NCBI RefSeq assembly: GCF_027580225.2
Contig: NC_073354.2
Coordinates: forward strand, 4,812,001 to 4,876,000
Reading direction: 5' to 3'
DNA from: Misgurnus anguillicaudatus
Lineage: Eukaryota > Chordata > Actinopteri > Cypriniformes > Cobitidae
DNA: 64,000 nucleotides
Translations under genes and position numbers: made by a program
In this document: in pieces, positions 47,177 to 59,258 of the stretch
Layout of the letters: every line of letters starts with the position of its first letter
How positions within the stretch are numbered: position 1 is the first letter of the stretch
The notes under the pieces: generated by a model
The model's database searches: none
What the model was told of the DNA's origin: nothing
The model's input: only the letters and a program-made list of their open reading frames with translations

Positions 47177-50100
47177 TTAAACAATACAATACAGGAAAAA
47201 CAGTGACATACCTTTAAACAATACAATACAGAAAAACAGTGACAAACCTTTAAACAACACAATACAGGAAAAACAGTGACATACCTTTAAACAATACAAT
47301 ACAGAAAAACAGTGACATACCTTTAAACAATACAATACAGAAAAACAGTGACAAACCTTTAAACAACACAATACAGGAAAAACAGTGACATACCTTTAAA
47401 CAATACAATACAGAAAAACAGTGACAAACCTTTAAACAACACAATACAGGAAAAACAGTGACAAACCTTTAAACAATACAATACAGAAAAACAGTGACAA
47501 ACCTTTAAACAATACAATACAGAAAAACAGTGACAAACCTTTAAACAATACAATACAGGAAAAACAGTGACATACCTTTAAACAATACAATACAGAAAAA
47601 CAGTGACAAACCTTTAAACAATACAATACAGGAAAAACAGTGACATACCTTTAAACAATACAATACAGAAAAACAGTGACAAATATTTAAACAATACAAT
47701 ACAGGAAAAACAGTGACATACCTTTAAACAATACAATACAGGAAAAACAGTGACAAATATTTAAACAATACAATACAGGAAAAACAGTGACAAACCTTTA
47801 AACAACACAATACAGAAAAACAGTGACAAACCTTTAAACAATACAATACAGAAAAACAGTGACAAACCTTTAAACAATACAATACAGGAAAAACAGTGAC
47901 AAACCTTTAAACAATACAATACAGAAAAACAGTGACAAACCTTTAAACAACACAATACAGGAAAAACAGTGACATACCTTTAAACAATACAATACAGAAA
48001 AACAGTGACAAACCTTTAAACAATACAATACAGGAAAAACAGTGACATACCTTTAAACAATACAATACAGGAAAAACAGTGACAAACCTTTAAACAATAC
48101 AATACAGAAAAACAGTGACAAACCTTTAAACAATACAATACAGGAAAAACAGTGACAAACCTTTAAACAATACAATACAGAAAAACAGTGACATACCTTT
48201 AAACAATACAATACAGGAAAAACAGTGACATACCTTTAAACAATACAATACAGAAAAACAGTGACATACCTTTAAACAATACAATACAGAAAAACAGTGA
48301 CAAACCTTTAAACAATACAATACAGAAAAACAGTGACAAACCTTTAAACAACACAATACAGGAAAAACAGTGACAAACCTTTAAACAACACAATACAGGA
48401 AAAACAGTGACAAACCTTTAAACAACACAATACAGGAAAAACAGTGACAAACCTTTAAACAATACAATACAGAAAAACAGTGACATACCTTTAAACAATA
48501 CAATACAGAAAAACAGTGACATACCTTTAAACAATACAATACAGGAAAAACAGTGACATACCTTTAAACAATACAATACAGAAAAAACAGTGACATACCT
48601 TTAAACAATACAATACAGGAAAAACAGTGACATACCTTTAAACAATACAATACAGAAAAACAGTGACATACCTTTAAACAATACAATACAGAAAAACAGT
48701 GACATACCTTTAAACAATACAATACAGAAAAACAGTGACATACCTTTAAACAATACAATACAGAAAAACAGTGACATACCTTTAAACAATACAATACAGG
48801 AAAAACAGTGACAAACCTTTAAACAATACAATACAGGAAAAACAGTGACATACCTTTAAACAATACAATACAGAAAAACAGTGACAAACCTTTAAACAAT
48901 ACAATACAGGAAAAACAGTGACAAACCTTTAAACAATACAATACAGAAAAACAGTGACAAATATTTAAACAATACAATACAGGAAAAACAGTGACATACC
49001 TTTAAACAATACAATACAGAAAAACAGTGACAAACCTTTAAACAATACAATACAGGAAAAACAGTGACAAACCTTTAAACAATACAATACAGGAAAAACA
49101 GTGACAAACCTTTAAACAATACAATACAGAAAAACAGTGACAAACCTTTAAACAATACAATACAGGAAAAACAGTGACAAACCTTTAAACAATACAATAC
49201 AGAAAAACAGTGACAAATATTTAAACAACACAATACAGGAAAAACAGTGACATACCTTTAAACAATACAATACAGAAAAACAGTGACAAACCTTTAAACA
49301 ATACAATACAGGAAAAACAGTGACAAATATTTAAACAATACAATACAGGAAAAACAGTGACAAACCTTTAAACAATACAATACAGAAAAACAGTGACAAA
49401 CCTTTAAACAATACAATACAGGAAAAACAGTGACAAACCTTTAAACAATACAATACAGAAAAACAGTGACAAACCTTTAAACAACACAATACAGGAAAAA
49501 CAGTGACAAACCTTTAAACAATACAATACAGAAAAACAGTGACATACCTTTAAACAATACAATACAGAAAAACAGTGACAAACCTTTAAACAATACAATA
49601 CAGAAAAACAGTGACAAATATTTAAACAACACAATACAGGAAAAACAGTGACAAACCTTTAAACAACACAATACAGAAAAACAGTGACAAACCTTTAAAC
49701 AATACAATACAGGAAAAACAGTGACAAACCTTTAAACAATACAATACAGAAAAAACAGTGACAAACCTTTAAACAATACAATACAGAAAAACAGTGACAA
49801 ACCTTTAAACAATACAATACAGAAAAAACAGTGACAAATATTTAAACAATACAATACAGGAAAAACAGTGACAAACCTTTAAACAATACAATACAGAAAA
49901 ACAGTGACAAATATTTAAACAATACAATACAGGAAAAACAGTGACAAACCTTTAAACAATACAATACAGAAAAACAGTGACAAACCTTTAAACAACACAA
50001 TACAGGAAAAACAGTGACATACCTTTAAACAATACAATACAGAAAAACAGTGACAAACCTTTAAACAACACAATACAGGAAAAACAGTGACATACCTTTA

Positions 50101-52800
50101 AACAATACAATACAGAAAAACAGTGACAAACCTTTAAACAATACAATACAGAAAAACAGTGACAAATATTTAAACAACACAATACAGGAAAAACAGTGAC
50201 ATACCTTTAAACAATACAATACAGAAAAACAGTGACAAACCTTTAAACAACACAATACAGGAAAAACAGTGACAAACCTTTAAACAATACAATACAGAAA
50301 AACAGTGACAAACCTTTAAACAATACAATACAGAAAAACAGTGACAAACCTTTAAACAACACAATACAGGAAAAACAGTGACATACCTTTAAACAATACA
50401 ATACAGAAAAACAGTGACAAACCTTTAAACAACACAATACAGGAAAAACAGTGACAAACCTTTAAACAATACAATACAGAAAAACAGTGACAAACCTTTA
50501 AACAACACAATACAGGAAAAACAGTGACATACCTTTAAACAATACAATACAGGAAAAACAGTGACAAATATTTAAACAATACAATACAGGAAAAACAGTG
50601 ACAAACCTTTAAACAACACAATACAGAAAAACAGTGACAAATATTTAAACAATACAATACAGAAAAACAGTGACAAACCTTTAAACAATACAATACAGGA
50701 AAAACAGTGACAAACCTTTAAACAATACAATACAGAAAAACAGTGACAAATATTTAAACAACACAATACAGGAAAAACAGTGACATACCTTTAAACAATA
50801 CAATACAGAAAAACAGTGACAAACCTTTAAACAACACAATACAGGAAAAACAGTGACAAATATTTAAACAATACAATACAGGAAAAACAGTGACAAACCT
50901 TTAAACAATACAATACAGAAAAACAGTGACAAACCTTTAAACAATACAATACAGGAAAAACAGTGACAAACCTTTAAACAATACAATACAGAAAAACAGT
51001 GACAAATATTTAAACAACACAATACAGGAAAAACAGTGACATACCTTTAAACAATACAATACAGAAAAACAGTGACATACCTTTAAACAATACAATACAG
51101 AAAAACAGTGACAAACCTTTAAACAATACAATACAGAAAAACAGTGACAAACCTTTAAACAACACAATACAGGAAAAACAGTGACAAACCTTTAAACAAC
51201 ACAATACAGGAAAAACAGTGACAAACCTTTAAACAACACAATACAGGAAAAACAGTGACATACCTTTAAACAATACAATACAGAAAAAACAGTGACAAAC
51301 CTTTAAACAATACAATACAGAAAAACAGTGACAAACCTTTAAACAATACAATACAGGAAAAACAGTGACAAACCTTTAAACAATACAATACAGAAAAACA
51401 GTGACAAACCTTTAAACAATACAATACAGGAAAAACAGTGACAAACCTTTAAACAATACAATACAGAAAAACAGTGACAAACCTTTAAACAATACAATAC
51501 AGAAAAACAGTGACAAACCTTTAAACAATACAATACAGAAAAACAGTGACAAACCTTTAAACAACACAATACAGAAAAACAGTGACAAACCTTTAAACAA
51601 TACAATACAGGAAAAACAGTGACAAACCTTTAAACAATACAATACAGGAAAAACAGTGACATACCTTTAAACAATACAATACAGAAAAACAGTGACAAAC
51701 CTTTAAACAATACAATACAGGAAAAACAGTGACAAACCTTTAAACAATACAATACAGAAAAACAGTGACAAATATTTAAACAACACAATACAGGAAAAAC
51801 AGTGACATACCTTTAAACAATACAATACAGAAAAACAGTGACAAACCTTTAAACAACACAATACAGGAAAAACAGTGACATACCTTTAAACAATACAATA
51901 CAGGAAAAACAGTGACAAACCTTTAAACAATACAATACAGAAAAACAGTGACAAACCTTTAAACAATACAATACAGGAAAAACAGTGACAAACCTTTAAA
52001 CAATACAATACAGAAAAACAGTGACAAATATTTAAACAACACAATACAGGAAAAACAGTGACATACCTTTAAACAATACAATACAGAAAAACAGTGACAA
52101 ACCTTTAAACAACACAATACAGGAAAAACAGTGACAAATATTTAAACAATACAATACAGGAAAAACAGTGACAAACCTTTAAACAATACAATACAGAAAA
52201 ACAGTGACAAACCTTTAAACAATACAATACAGGAAAAACAGTGACAAACCTTTAAACAATACAATACAGAAAAACAGTGACAAATATTTAAACAACACAA
52301 TACAGGAAAAACAGTGACATACCTTTAAACAATACAATACAGAAAAACAGTGACATACCTTTAAACAATACAATACAGAAAAACAGTGACAAACCTTTAA
52401 ACAATACAATACAGAAAAACAGTGACAAATATTTAAACAACACAATACAGGAAAAACAGTGACAAACCTTTAAACAACACAATACAGAAAAACAGTGACA
52501 AACCTTTAAACAACACAATACAGGAAAAACAGTGACAAACCTTTAAACAATACAATACAGAAAAACAGTGACAAACCTTTAAACAATACAATACAGAAAA
52601 ACAGTGACAAACCTTTAAACAATACAATACAGAAAAAACAGTGACAAATATTTAAACAATACAATACAGGAAAAACAGTGACAAACCTTTAAACAATACA
52701 ATACAGAAAAAACAGTGACAAATATTTAAACAATACAATACAGGAAAAACAGTGACAAACCTTTAAACAATACAATACAGAAAAACAGTGACAAACCTTT
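47177..52800. repeat. 2,811-bp higher-order repeat, two tandem copies
   Basis: The pattern of 37-mers and variant units from about 47.18 kb recurs from about 49.99 kb at a constant offset of 2,811 bp. Matching landmarks are 47,177/49,988, 47,250/50,061, 47,359/50,170, 47,432/50,243, 47,761/50,572, 48,126/50,937, 48,199/51,010, 49,404/52,215 and 49,477/52,288. An A6 tract before CAG followed by an ATATTT unit at about 49,822 also recurs at about 52,631. The length fits 77 units (38 of 36 bp and 39 of 37 bp). Individual variant bases differ between the copies, so they are diverged. Confidence 0.88.
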
Positions 52801-55800
52801 AAACAACACAATACAGGAAAAACAGTGACAAACCTTTAAACAACACAATACAGAAAAAACAGTGACAAACTTTAAACAATACAATACAGAAAAAACAGTG
52901 ACATACCTTTAAACAACACAATACAGAAAAACAGTGACAAATATTTAAACAACACAATACAGGAAAAACAGTGACAAACCTTTAAACAATACAATACAGG
53001 AAAAACAGTGACAAACCTTTAAACAATACAATACAGAAAAAACAGTGACAAATATTTAAACAATACAATACAGGAAAAACAGTGACAAACCTTTAAACAA
53101 TACAATACAGAAAAAACAGTGACAAACCTTTAAACAATACAATACAGGAAAAACAGTGACAAACCTTTAAACAATACAATACAGAAAAACAGTGACAAAC
53201 CTTTAAACAATACAATACAGGAAAAACAGTGACAAACCTTTAAACAATACAATACAGGAAAAACAGTGACAAACCTTTAAACAATACAATACAGAAAAAA
53301 CAGTGACAAATATTTAAACAACACAATACAGAAAAACAGTGACATACCTTTAAACAATACAATACAGAAAAAACAGTGACAAACCTTTAAACAACACAAT
53401 ACAGAAAAACAGTGACAAACCTTTAAACAATACAATACAGGAAAAACAGTGACAAACCTTTAAACAATACAATACAGAAAAAACAGTGACAAATATTTAA
53501 ACAATACAATACAGGAAAAACAGTGACAAACCTTTAAACAACACAATACAGGAAAAACAGTGACAAACCTTTAAACAATACAATACAGGAAAAACAGTGA
53601 CAAACCTTTAAACAATACAATACAGAAAAACAGTGACAAATATTTAAACAATACAATACAGAAAAAACAGTGACAAATATTTAAACAATACAATACAGAA
53701 AAAACAGTGACAAATATTTAAACAATACAATACAGAAAAACAGTGACAAACCTTTAAACAATACAATACAGGAAAAACAGTGACAAACCTTTAAACAATA
53801 CAATACAGAAAAACAGTGACAAATATTTAAACAACACAATACAGGAAAAACAGTGACATACCTTTAAACAATACAATACAGAAAAACAGTGACAAACCTT
53901 TAAACAACACAATACAGGAAAAACAGTGACAAATATTTAAACAATACAATACAGGAAAAACAGTGACAAATATTTAAACAATACAATACAGGAAAAACAG
54001 TGACAAACCTTTAAACAACACAATACAGGAAAAACAGTGACAAACCTTTAAACAACACAATACAGGAAAAACAGTGACAAACCTTTAAACAATACAATAC
54101 AGAAAAAACAGTGACAAATATTTAAACAATACAATACAGAAAAAACAGTGACAAATATTTAAACAACACAATACAGGAAAAACAGTGACAAACCTTTAAA
54201 CAATACAATACAGAAAAAACAGTGACAAATATTTAAACAATACAATACAGGAAAAACAGTGACAAACCTTTAAACAACACAATACAGGAAAAACAGTGAC
54301 AAACCTTTAAACAACACAATACAGGAAAAACAGTGACATACCTTTAAACAATACAATACAGAAAAAACAGTGACAAATATTTAAACAATACAATACAGGA
54401 AAAACAGTGACAAACCTTTAAACAATACAATACAGAAAAACAGTGACAAATATTTAAACAATACAATACAGGAAAAACAGTGACAAACCTTTAAACAATA
54501 CAATACAGAAAAACAGTGACAAATATTTAAACAATACAATACAGGAAAAACAGTGACAAACCTTTAAACAACACAATACAGGAAAAACAGTGACAAACCT
54601 TTAAACAACACAATACAGGAAAAACAGTGACAAACCTTTAAACAATACAATACAGAAAAACAGTGACAAATATTTAAACAATACAATACAGGAAAAACAG
54701 TGACATACCTTTAAACAACACAATACAGGAAAAACAGTGACAAACCTTTAAACAACACAATACAGGAAAAACAGTGACAAACCTTTAAACAATACAATAC
54801 AGAAAAACAGTGACAAATATTTAAACAACACAATACAGGAAAAACAGTGACAAACCTTTAAACAATACAATACAGAAAAACAGTGACAAACCTTTAAACA
54901 ACACAATACAGGAAAAACAGTGACAAACCTTTAAACAATACAATACAGAAAAAACAGTGACAAATATTTAAACAACACAATACAGGAAAAACAGTGACAA
55001 ACCTTTAAACAACACAATACAGGAAAAACAGTGACAAATATTTAAACAATACAATACAGAAAAAACAGTGACAAATATTTAAACAATACAATACAGGAAA
55101 AACAGTGACAAACCTTTAAACAATACAATACAGAAAAACAGTGACAAATATTTAAACAATACAATACAGGAAAAACAGTGACAAACCTTTAAACAACACA
55201 ATACAGGAAAAACAGTGACAAACCTTTAAACAACACAATACAGGAAAAACAGTGACAAACCTTTAAACAATACAATACAGAAAAAACAGTGACAAATATT
55301 TAAACAATACAATACAGGAAAAACAGTGACAAACCTTTAAACAACACAATACAGAAAAACAGTGACAAACCTTTAAACAACACAATACAGGAAAAACAGT
55401 GACAAACCTTTAAACAATACAATACAGAAAAAACAGTGACAAATATTTAAACAACACAATACAGGAAAAACAGTGACAAACCTTTAAACAATACAATACA
55501 GAAAAACAGTGACAAACCTTTAAACAACACAATACAGGAAAAACAGTGACAAACCTTTAAACAATACAATACAGAAAAAACAGTGACAAATATTTAAACA
55601 ATACAATACAGGAAAAACAGTGACAAACCTTTAAACAACACAATACAGGAAAAACAGTGACATACCTTTAAACAATACAATACAGAAAAACAGTGACAAA
55701 TATTTAAACAATACAATACAGAAAAAACAGTGACAAATATTTAAACAATACAATACAGGAAAAACAGTGACAAACCTTTAAACAATACAATACAGAAAAA

Positions 55801-56126
55801 CAGTGACAAATATTTAAACAACACAATACAGGAAAAACAGTGACAAACCTTTAAACAACACAATACAGAAAAACAGTGACAAACCTTTAAACAACACAAT
55901 ACAGGAAAAACAGTGACATACCTTTAAACAATACAATACAGAAAAAAACAGTGACAAACCTTTAAACAACACAATACAGGAAAAACAGTGACAAACCTTT
56001 AAACAATACAATACAGAAAAACAGTGACATACCTTTAAACAATACAATACAGAAAAAACAGTGACAAATATTTAAACAATACAATACAGGAAAAACAGTG
56101 ACAAATATTTAAACAATACAATACAG

Positions 56127-56165
56127 AAAAAGCAATGACAAGTCTGAAAATGTTTATCTGAAAAC
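56127..56165. other. Right boundary of the array
   Basis: After the last CAATACAG (ends 56126) the unit degrades to AAAAAGCAATGACAA, and similarity is lost by about 56,142. The next ~24 bp, with TCTGAAAA twice (starting 56143 and 56158), is not array-like and leads straight into the target duplication of the hAT element. Confidence 0.85.
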
Positions 56166-56496
56166 ATATGAAATATGGATGAAAATTATGGATTAAGTCA
56201 TTAATGGTTAGTTGATTGACTTTACCGATCGATTAACGATTAACTGATAAGTGGCTATTTTCCTGGGAATGTAAATTTCTCACTGTATCAGTAGTGTGTC
56301 TTTAACATAAAAAGCTAAATATTGCTTATATACACGGAATAAAACTGCATGTTGCTCAGTTGATGTTTTATTTTAACAGTTGGGATACAGAACAGATAAT
56401 GGCATTTATGTAGTTTAACTAAATAAATTATCCACAGAAAATGAAAATACATAAACAATAATTGTGCACTGGCTGACCTGTTGCATTTGAAACATT

Positions 56497-56740
56497 AAGG
56501 GTGGGTTGCACCAACAAGGATTAGGCCTAAATCTGGTTTAAATCAAGGCTTATATTTAATAATTCTGTTGCACCAAACTTTAACCAAACTTTTAACCCGT
56601 TTAAAAATAATCAGGGTTACACTGTCATTTTGATCCAGGTTTAAATTGTACAGTAAAACTAGATTATCTTTAATCCTGTTGCTCTATTACTTTAAACTCT
56701 GTTTTAAATCTCAGTTAGGGATTAACTTTAAACTTGCATA
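56497..56740. repeat. Possible truncated MITE-like dispersed repeat inside the hAT element
   Basis: The segment begins GGGTGGGTTGCACCAACAAG and repeats TTGCACCAA at 56506-56514 and 56568-56576, among many TTTAAA-rich words. It resembles a repeat type I associate with fish genomes, from memory only. I found no matching inverted right end, so boundaries and class are uncertain. Confidence 0.35.
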
Positions 56741-57109
56741 TGAGGTTGAAATATTTTTTTTACAATTCAATGTGTGGATAAATTATCAGAAACAAACATC
56801 GCGACCGTGGTGGCACTATTCAAAGATGCGTTCATTATAACGTCTAAACAGAGCGAGTTTGTGGCAGCTCAAAAAAAGCAGCTACCGATGCTCATATGCG
56901 CTTTTCTTCTGTCACGCGCTCCAGTCAGAAACCATGAACAGACATACGACGACGCTTCATGACAAATGCGTTGGCACATTTTGTTCATTATATGACAATT
57001 TCTGAGCTTCAAAATATTTCCTGCCACGTTGCTCTGTTAATCAATACAATAGATTGTTTTAAAAGACTGTTCTTATTTGCGCAGATCCCCCACCCCACGT
57101 ATAAAAAAC

Positions 57110-57180
57110 AAAACACAATATATATTATATTATATTAAATATATGTATATTAAATATATACTATGCACATTTAAGGACAT
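57110..57180. repeat. AT-rich low-complexity tract
   Basis: About 70 bp made almost only of ATAT/TATTA words inside the hAT element. No further function is visible. Confidence 0.7.
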
Positions 57181-57899
57181 TTTACGTAATTTATTAGTTT
57201 ATATTTTTCTTAAGTGGGATTTGGATGTGAAAAGCGCTGCATAATAAACTTAGCCTAACTAAACTAAAACATAAGAGGTGATGTATAGCTTTAGCCTAAA
57301 TAAATGCTACTTGCTTTAATGTTGCGAGTTCCTCTTCAGCCATTTCATGCTATATTTATAATAGTTCATTGTTCAGAGTTCATATTGATGATCTTATAGA
57401 TGATCTTTTCCTTTACCTGTCGCTGTTCTCTGTGCTTGTGTGTCTCCTCACACGTGTCCTTCGTCAAAAAGTGTGACCGGCTAAAGTAGTCTATTAAAAA
57501 TGAATATGACGTTGATTTTTAAAAGCCATAAGCACGCCGCAATCAAATGTGCTGTTAAATTTGCTCTGAATGCGCGTGTAAATTTTATTTCTGGGCACTG
57601 CAAGGCAATTTTTTTAAATGTAAGTGAGACTCACTGCATGTTTCGGTATTCGATACCATGATGGTGTATTTGTTACGCATCAATGAGATGCACGGTGAAG
57701 CTTTTAAAGTTTTTATTAATTTATATTTCACAAAAACTATCATTAAAACATGGATTATAATTAAGAGACAAATTATAAGAATACATTTTTTGCAGCAGCA
57801 AACAAAACTTAAATTCATTTAGAACATTATTTCTGAGTCTGACCCACCCTGTAATGCCCTCTGCTTTCCTGTGATCACATACTCGCCTTCCCACCACAG

Positions 57900-58050
57900 C
57901 AGCTAACACGTACGGCTGCATGCAAGTTATGAAGGTGGTATCTAAGCAAACTAGAGCTGTTTTACTTCATCGTAGTTAACATTGGGCGTCTTTGTCATCA
58001 TTTATTTAATTTGAAATGCTCCCCACACTCCACTCTGTTTTGACCGCCTC
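57900..58050 (-). pseudogene. Remnant of a BED-type zinc finger (hAT transposase N-terminus)
   Basis: Read on the minus strand, one frame gives GEHFKLNK (around 58,020-57,995). The neighbouring frame then gives NDDKDAQC (around 57,998-57,975), followed, after stop codons, by TTFITCMQPYV (around 57,930-57,898). BED zinc fingers of hAT transposases have a W-x-HF-x-L segment, then C-x2-C, then T-rich linker plus H-x3-5-H. The spacing here fits that order. The aromatic W, the second Cys and the His residues are mutated, and a frameshift plus several stops separate the parts. It lies about 150 bp inside the right end of the hAT element, where an N-terminal DNA-binding domain would be expected. Assignment rests on motif order seen by eye. 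No downstream RNase H-like or dimerisation domain was recognisable. Confidence 0.6.
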
Positions 58051-58217
58051 ATGTTTGGTTTCTTTTTTTGCTGCCTCAAGTTTGTGTTGGGAATCTCACC
58101 GCCCGCGAGAATCTCGCCGCTGGCGTTGTTCAATTACCCGACATTTAATTTAATCGAGTAAATTCTTGTCGACAATTAACCGATAATCGATTAACTGTTT
58201 ACATCCCTAATATGAAA

Positions 58218-59255
58218 CAAATAAAATAAGAAATTGTAAGTCATTTTTACTTTTATTAATGTCTAACTCAGTCAGTGATCTTAAGCAACACCTTCTGTAC
58301 GAGAATAAATTAACGCTTTGAGCCCATTTACTGTTTCTGTTTGTGCTGGCTTATTTTATTTAGTCTAATTTCACAAAGCTGATGTCAGACTGCTCTGTTT
58401 TCGCATTAAATCTTAAGATTATATAATCTAATTTCAAAACAAAAAACTGCCGTACATTGCATCTTTATTTGATCTTTATGCTTTTAGATGCAGTTGTTGC
58501 CTCTAATTTCAAACAGCTACAGATATTTTTAGTTTCAAAATAGCATGTGGGACACCTGAGCATGCTTGGATTTTTCAGGAAAAATATCACTTGAGTTAAT
58601 GGACAATGTCAGCGCGATAGTCAGTTTGATGTTAATACAGAGTCTCTATTTGTAAGAAAGCAGATCCCACAAGTTTACTACTTTAGGCCTTATAGGGATT
58701 CCCTTTTTTTTAATGTCAACCCTGTAAGAGTACAGAATAATATCCAGTTGTGTTAGTGTGTTATTTTGTTGTGGATGTAGTGGATTAAGTGTTAACAGAC
58801 ATTAAGCAGACAGTCTAATTAATGACTGGTAGTTGCCGTGAAGTTGCAAAGTTATTTATAAGTCAAATGTTTTTAAAATAGCTTTAGGTTTGTATGCGTT
58901 GTAAGTTTATCTCAATTCCTGCTACTAATGGATTACAGCAATGTTTCTATCACAACAGCTGCATTTGTTTAGAGCAAAAGATCTACAAATCATTATTAAT
59001 AAAACTACATGATGTTAAGCAGTGCCAACCAAACAAAGTTATTATTACTAAATGTAAAAGTGTGCATAAGCACAAATATCAAGTTATTTACATTTAAATT
59101 AATTTACATTTTGTTTTCTGACTTGTTACTTTGTTTTTTAGAGCAAAAAGTTTAGATTTCTAAGTTGTTCTAGTAGTTGTTCTGCTTTATCATTTAAAGA
59201 CAGTATTTGTTATGGATCCATTTTTTTAAATAGTTTATGAATTGGGTTTGTTCTT
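58218..59255. other. Unassigned spacer, no gene seen
   Basis: About 1 kb of AT-rich sequence lies between the hAT element and the next inverted-repeat element. Only short chance open frames occur, with stops in all frames and no recognisable domain. It contains one member of the 48-bp repeat pair. Confidence 0.6.
58712..58759 (+). repeat. 48-bp dispersed repeat, copy 1
   Basis: It matches 60953-61000 in the same orientation with two mismatches in 48 bp (AATGTCAACC versus AATGTAAACC, and CCAGTTG versus CCAGCTG). Just upstream, TATAGGGATTCCC resembles TATAAGGGTTCCC upstream of copy 2 but is closer, so this copy may carry an internal deletion. Confidence 0.85.
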
Positions 59256-59258
59256 TAT

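Larger units (their letters stand above)
23651..56126. repeat. Array domain with ATATTTAAAC variant units
   Basis: The first ATATTT unit is 23651-23687; it also carries CAGAGACA and TTTACACAA changes. Units reading GTGACAAATATTTAAAC follow at about 23,880 and 23,990, recur thinly to about 45.1 kb, then become common, and are densest after about 52.6 kb. No ATATTT unit was seen left of 23.65 kb. Confidence 0.9.
1..56141. repeat. Giant 36/37-bp tandem satellite array (over 56 kb, left end open)
   Basis: The whole stretch is head-to-tail copies of one unit; a canonical 36-mer is at 71-106. Blocks in order are an A-tract (A5), CAGTGACA, then TACC or AACC, TTTAAACAA, then TACAATACAG or CACAATACAG. 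A 37-mer form carries one extra base in the tract before CAG (for example 25492-25528, GAAAAACAG). Variable sites are: the A-tract (aaaaa, gaaaa, gaaaaa, aaaaaa); GTGAC versus GTCAC; ACATACC versus ACAAACC; CCTTT versus CAGAT versus TATTT before AAAC; and CAATAC versus CAACAC versus CATCAC. Dividing length by period gives about 1,540 copies. Nothing interrupts the array, and it starts mid-unit at base 1, so it continues to the left. The last recognisable unit decays at 56127-56141. I do not recognise the family. A satellite or giant minisatellite is certain; its chromosomal role (pericentromeric, subtelomeric or intronic) cannot be told from the sequence. Confidence 0.99.
56174..58209 (-). mobile_element. 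hAT-superfamily DNA transposon, 2,036 bp, decayed
   Basis: An 8-bp target duplication ATATGAAA flanks the element exactly (56166-56173 and 58210-58217). The ends are imperfect inverted repeats. The left reads TATGGATGAAAA and the right, on the other strand, TAGGGATGTAAA; similarity continues through GGTTAGTTGATTGAC versus GGTTAATTGTCGAC for about 45 bp. The 8-bp duplication and TAGGGATGTAA-type ends are typical of hAT elements. A broken BED zinc-finger sequence near the right end on the minus strand shows that the right end is the transposase 5' side. The element is too short and too damaged to hold a full transposase, so it is a deleted, non-autonomous copy. It inserted about 24 bp past the end of the satellite. 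Confidence 0.88.

Noticed and set aside
151..56047. Hundreds of minus-strand open reading frames, up to 1,603 codons, with 12-residue repeats
   Set aside because: They follow from a stop-free 36-bp period in two frames. Overlapping frames are open at the same time, there is no independent start context or domain, and boundaries fall exactly where a 37-mer shifts the frame.
1..56141. CRISPR array (repeat length 36-37 bp)
   Set aside because: There are no spacers. The whole period is conserved, no cas-like genes are present, and the flank is eukaryotic.
1..56141. Telomeric or rDNA repeat
   Set aside because: The unit contains no TTAGGG-type motif and no similarity to rRNA or 5S sequence that I can see.
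56646..56962. Two short overlapping plus-strand open frames (64 and 62 codons)
   Set aside because: They lie inside the hAT element, show no domain or splice context, and the coding remnant of that element runs on the minus strand.
57585..57921. Minus-strand open frames of 77 and 66 codons in the hAT element
   Set aside because: They are fragments of decayed element sequence. Only the very start of 57721-57921 overlaps the BED-finger remnant, and the rest has no recognisable domain.
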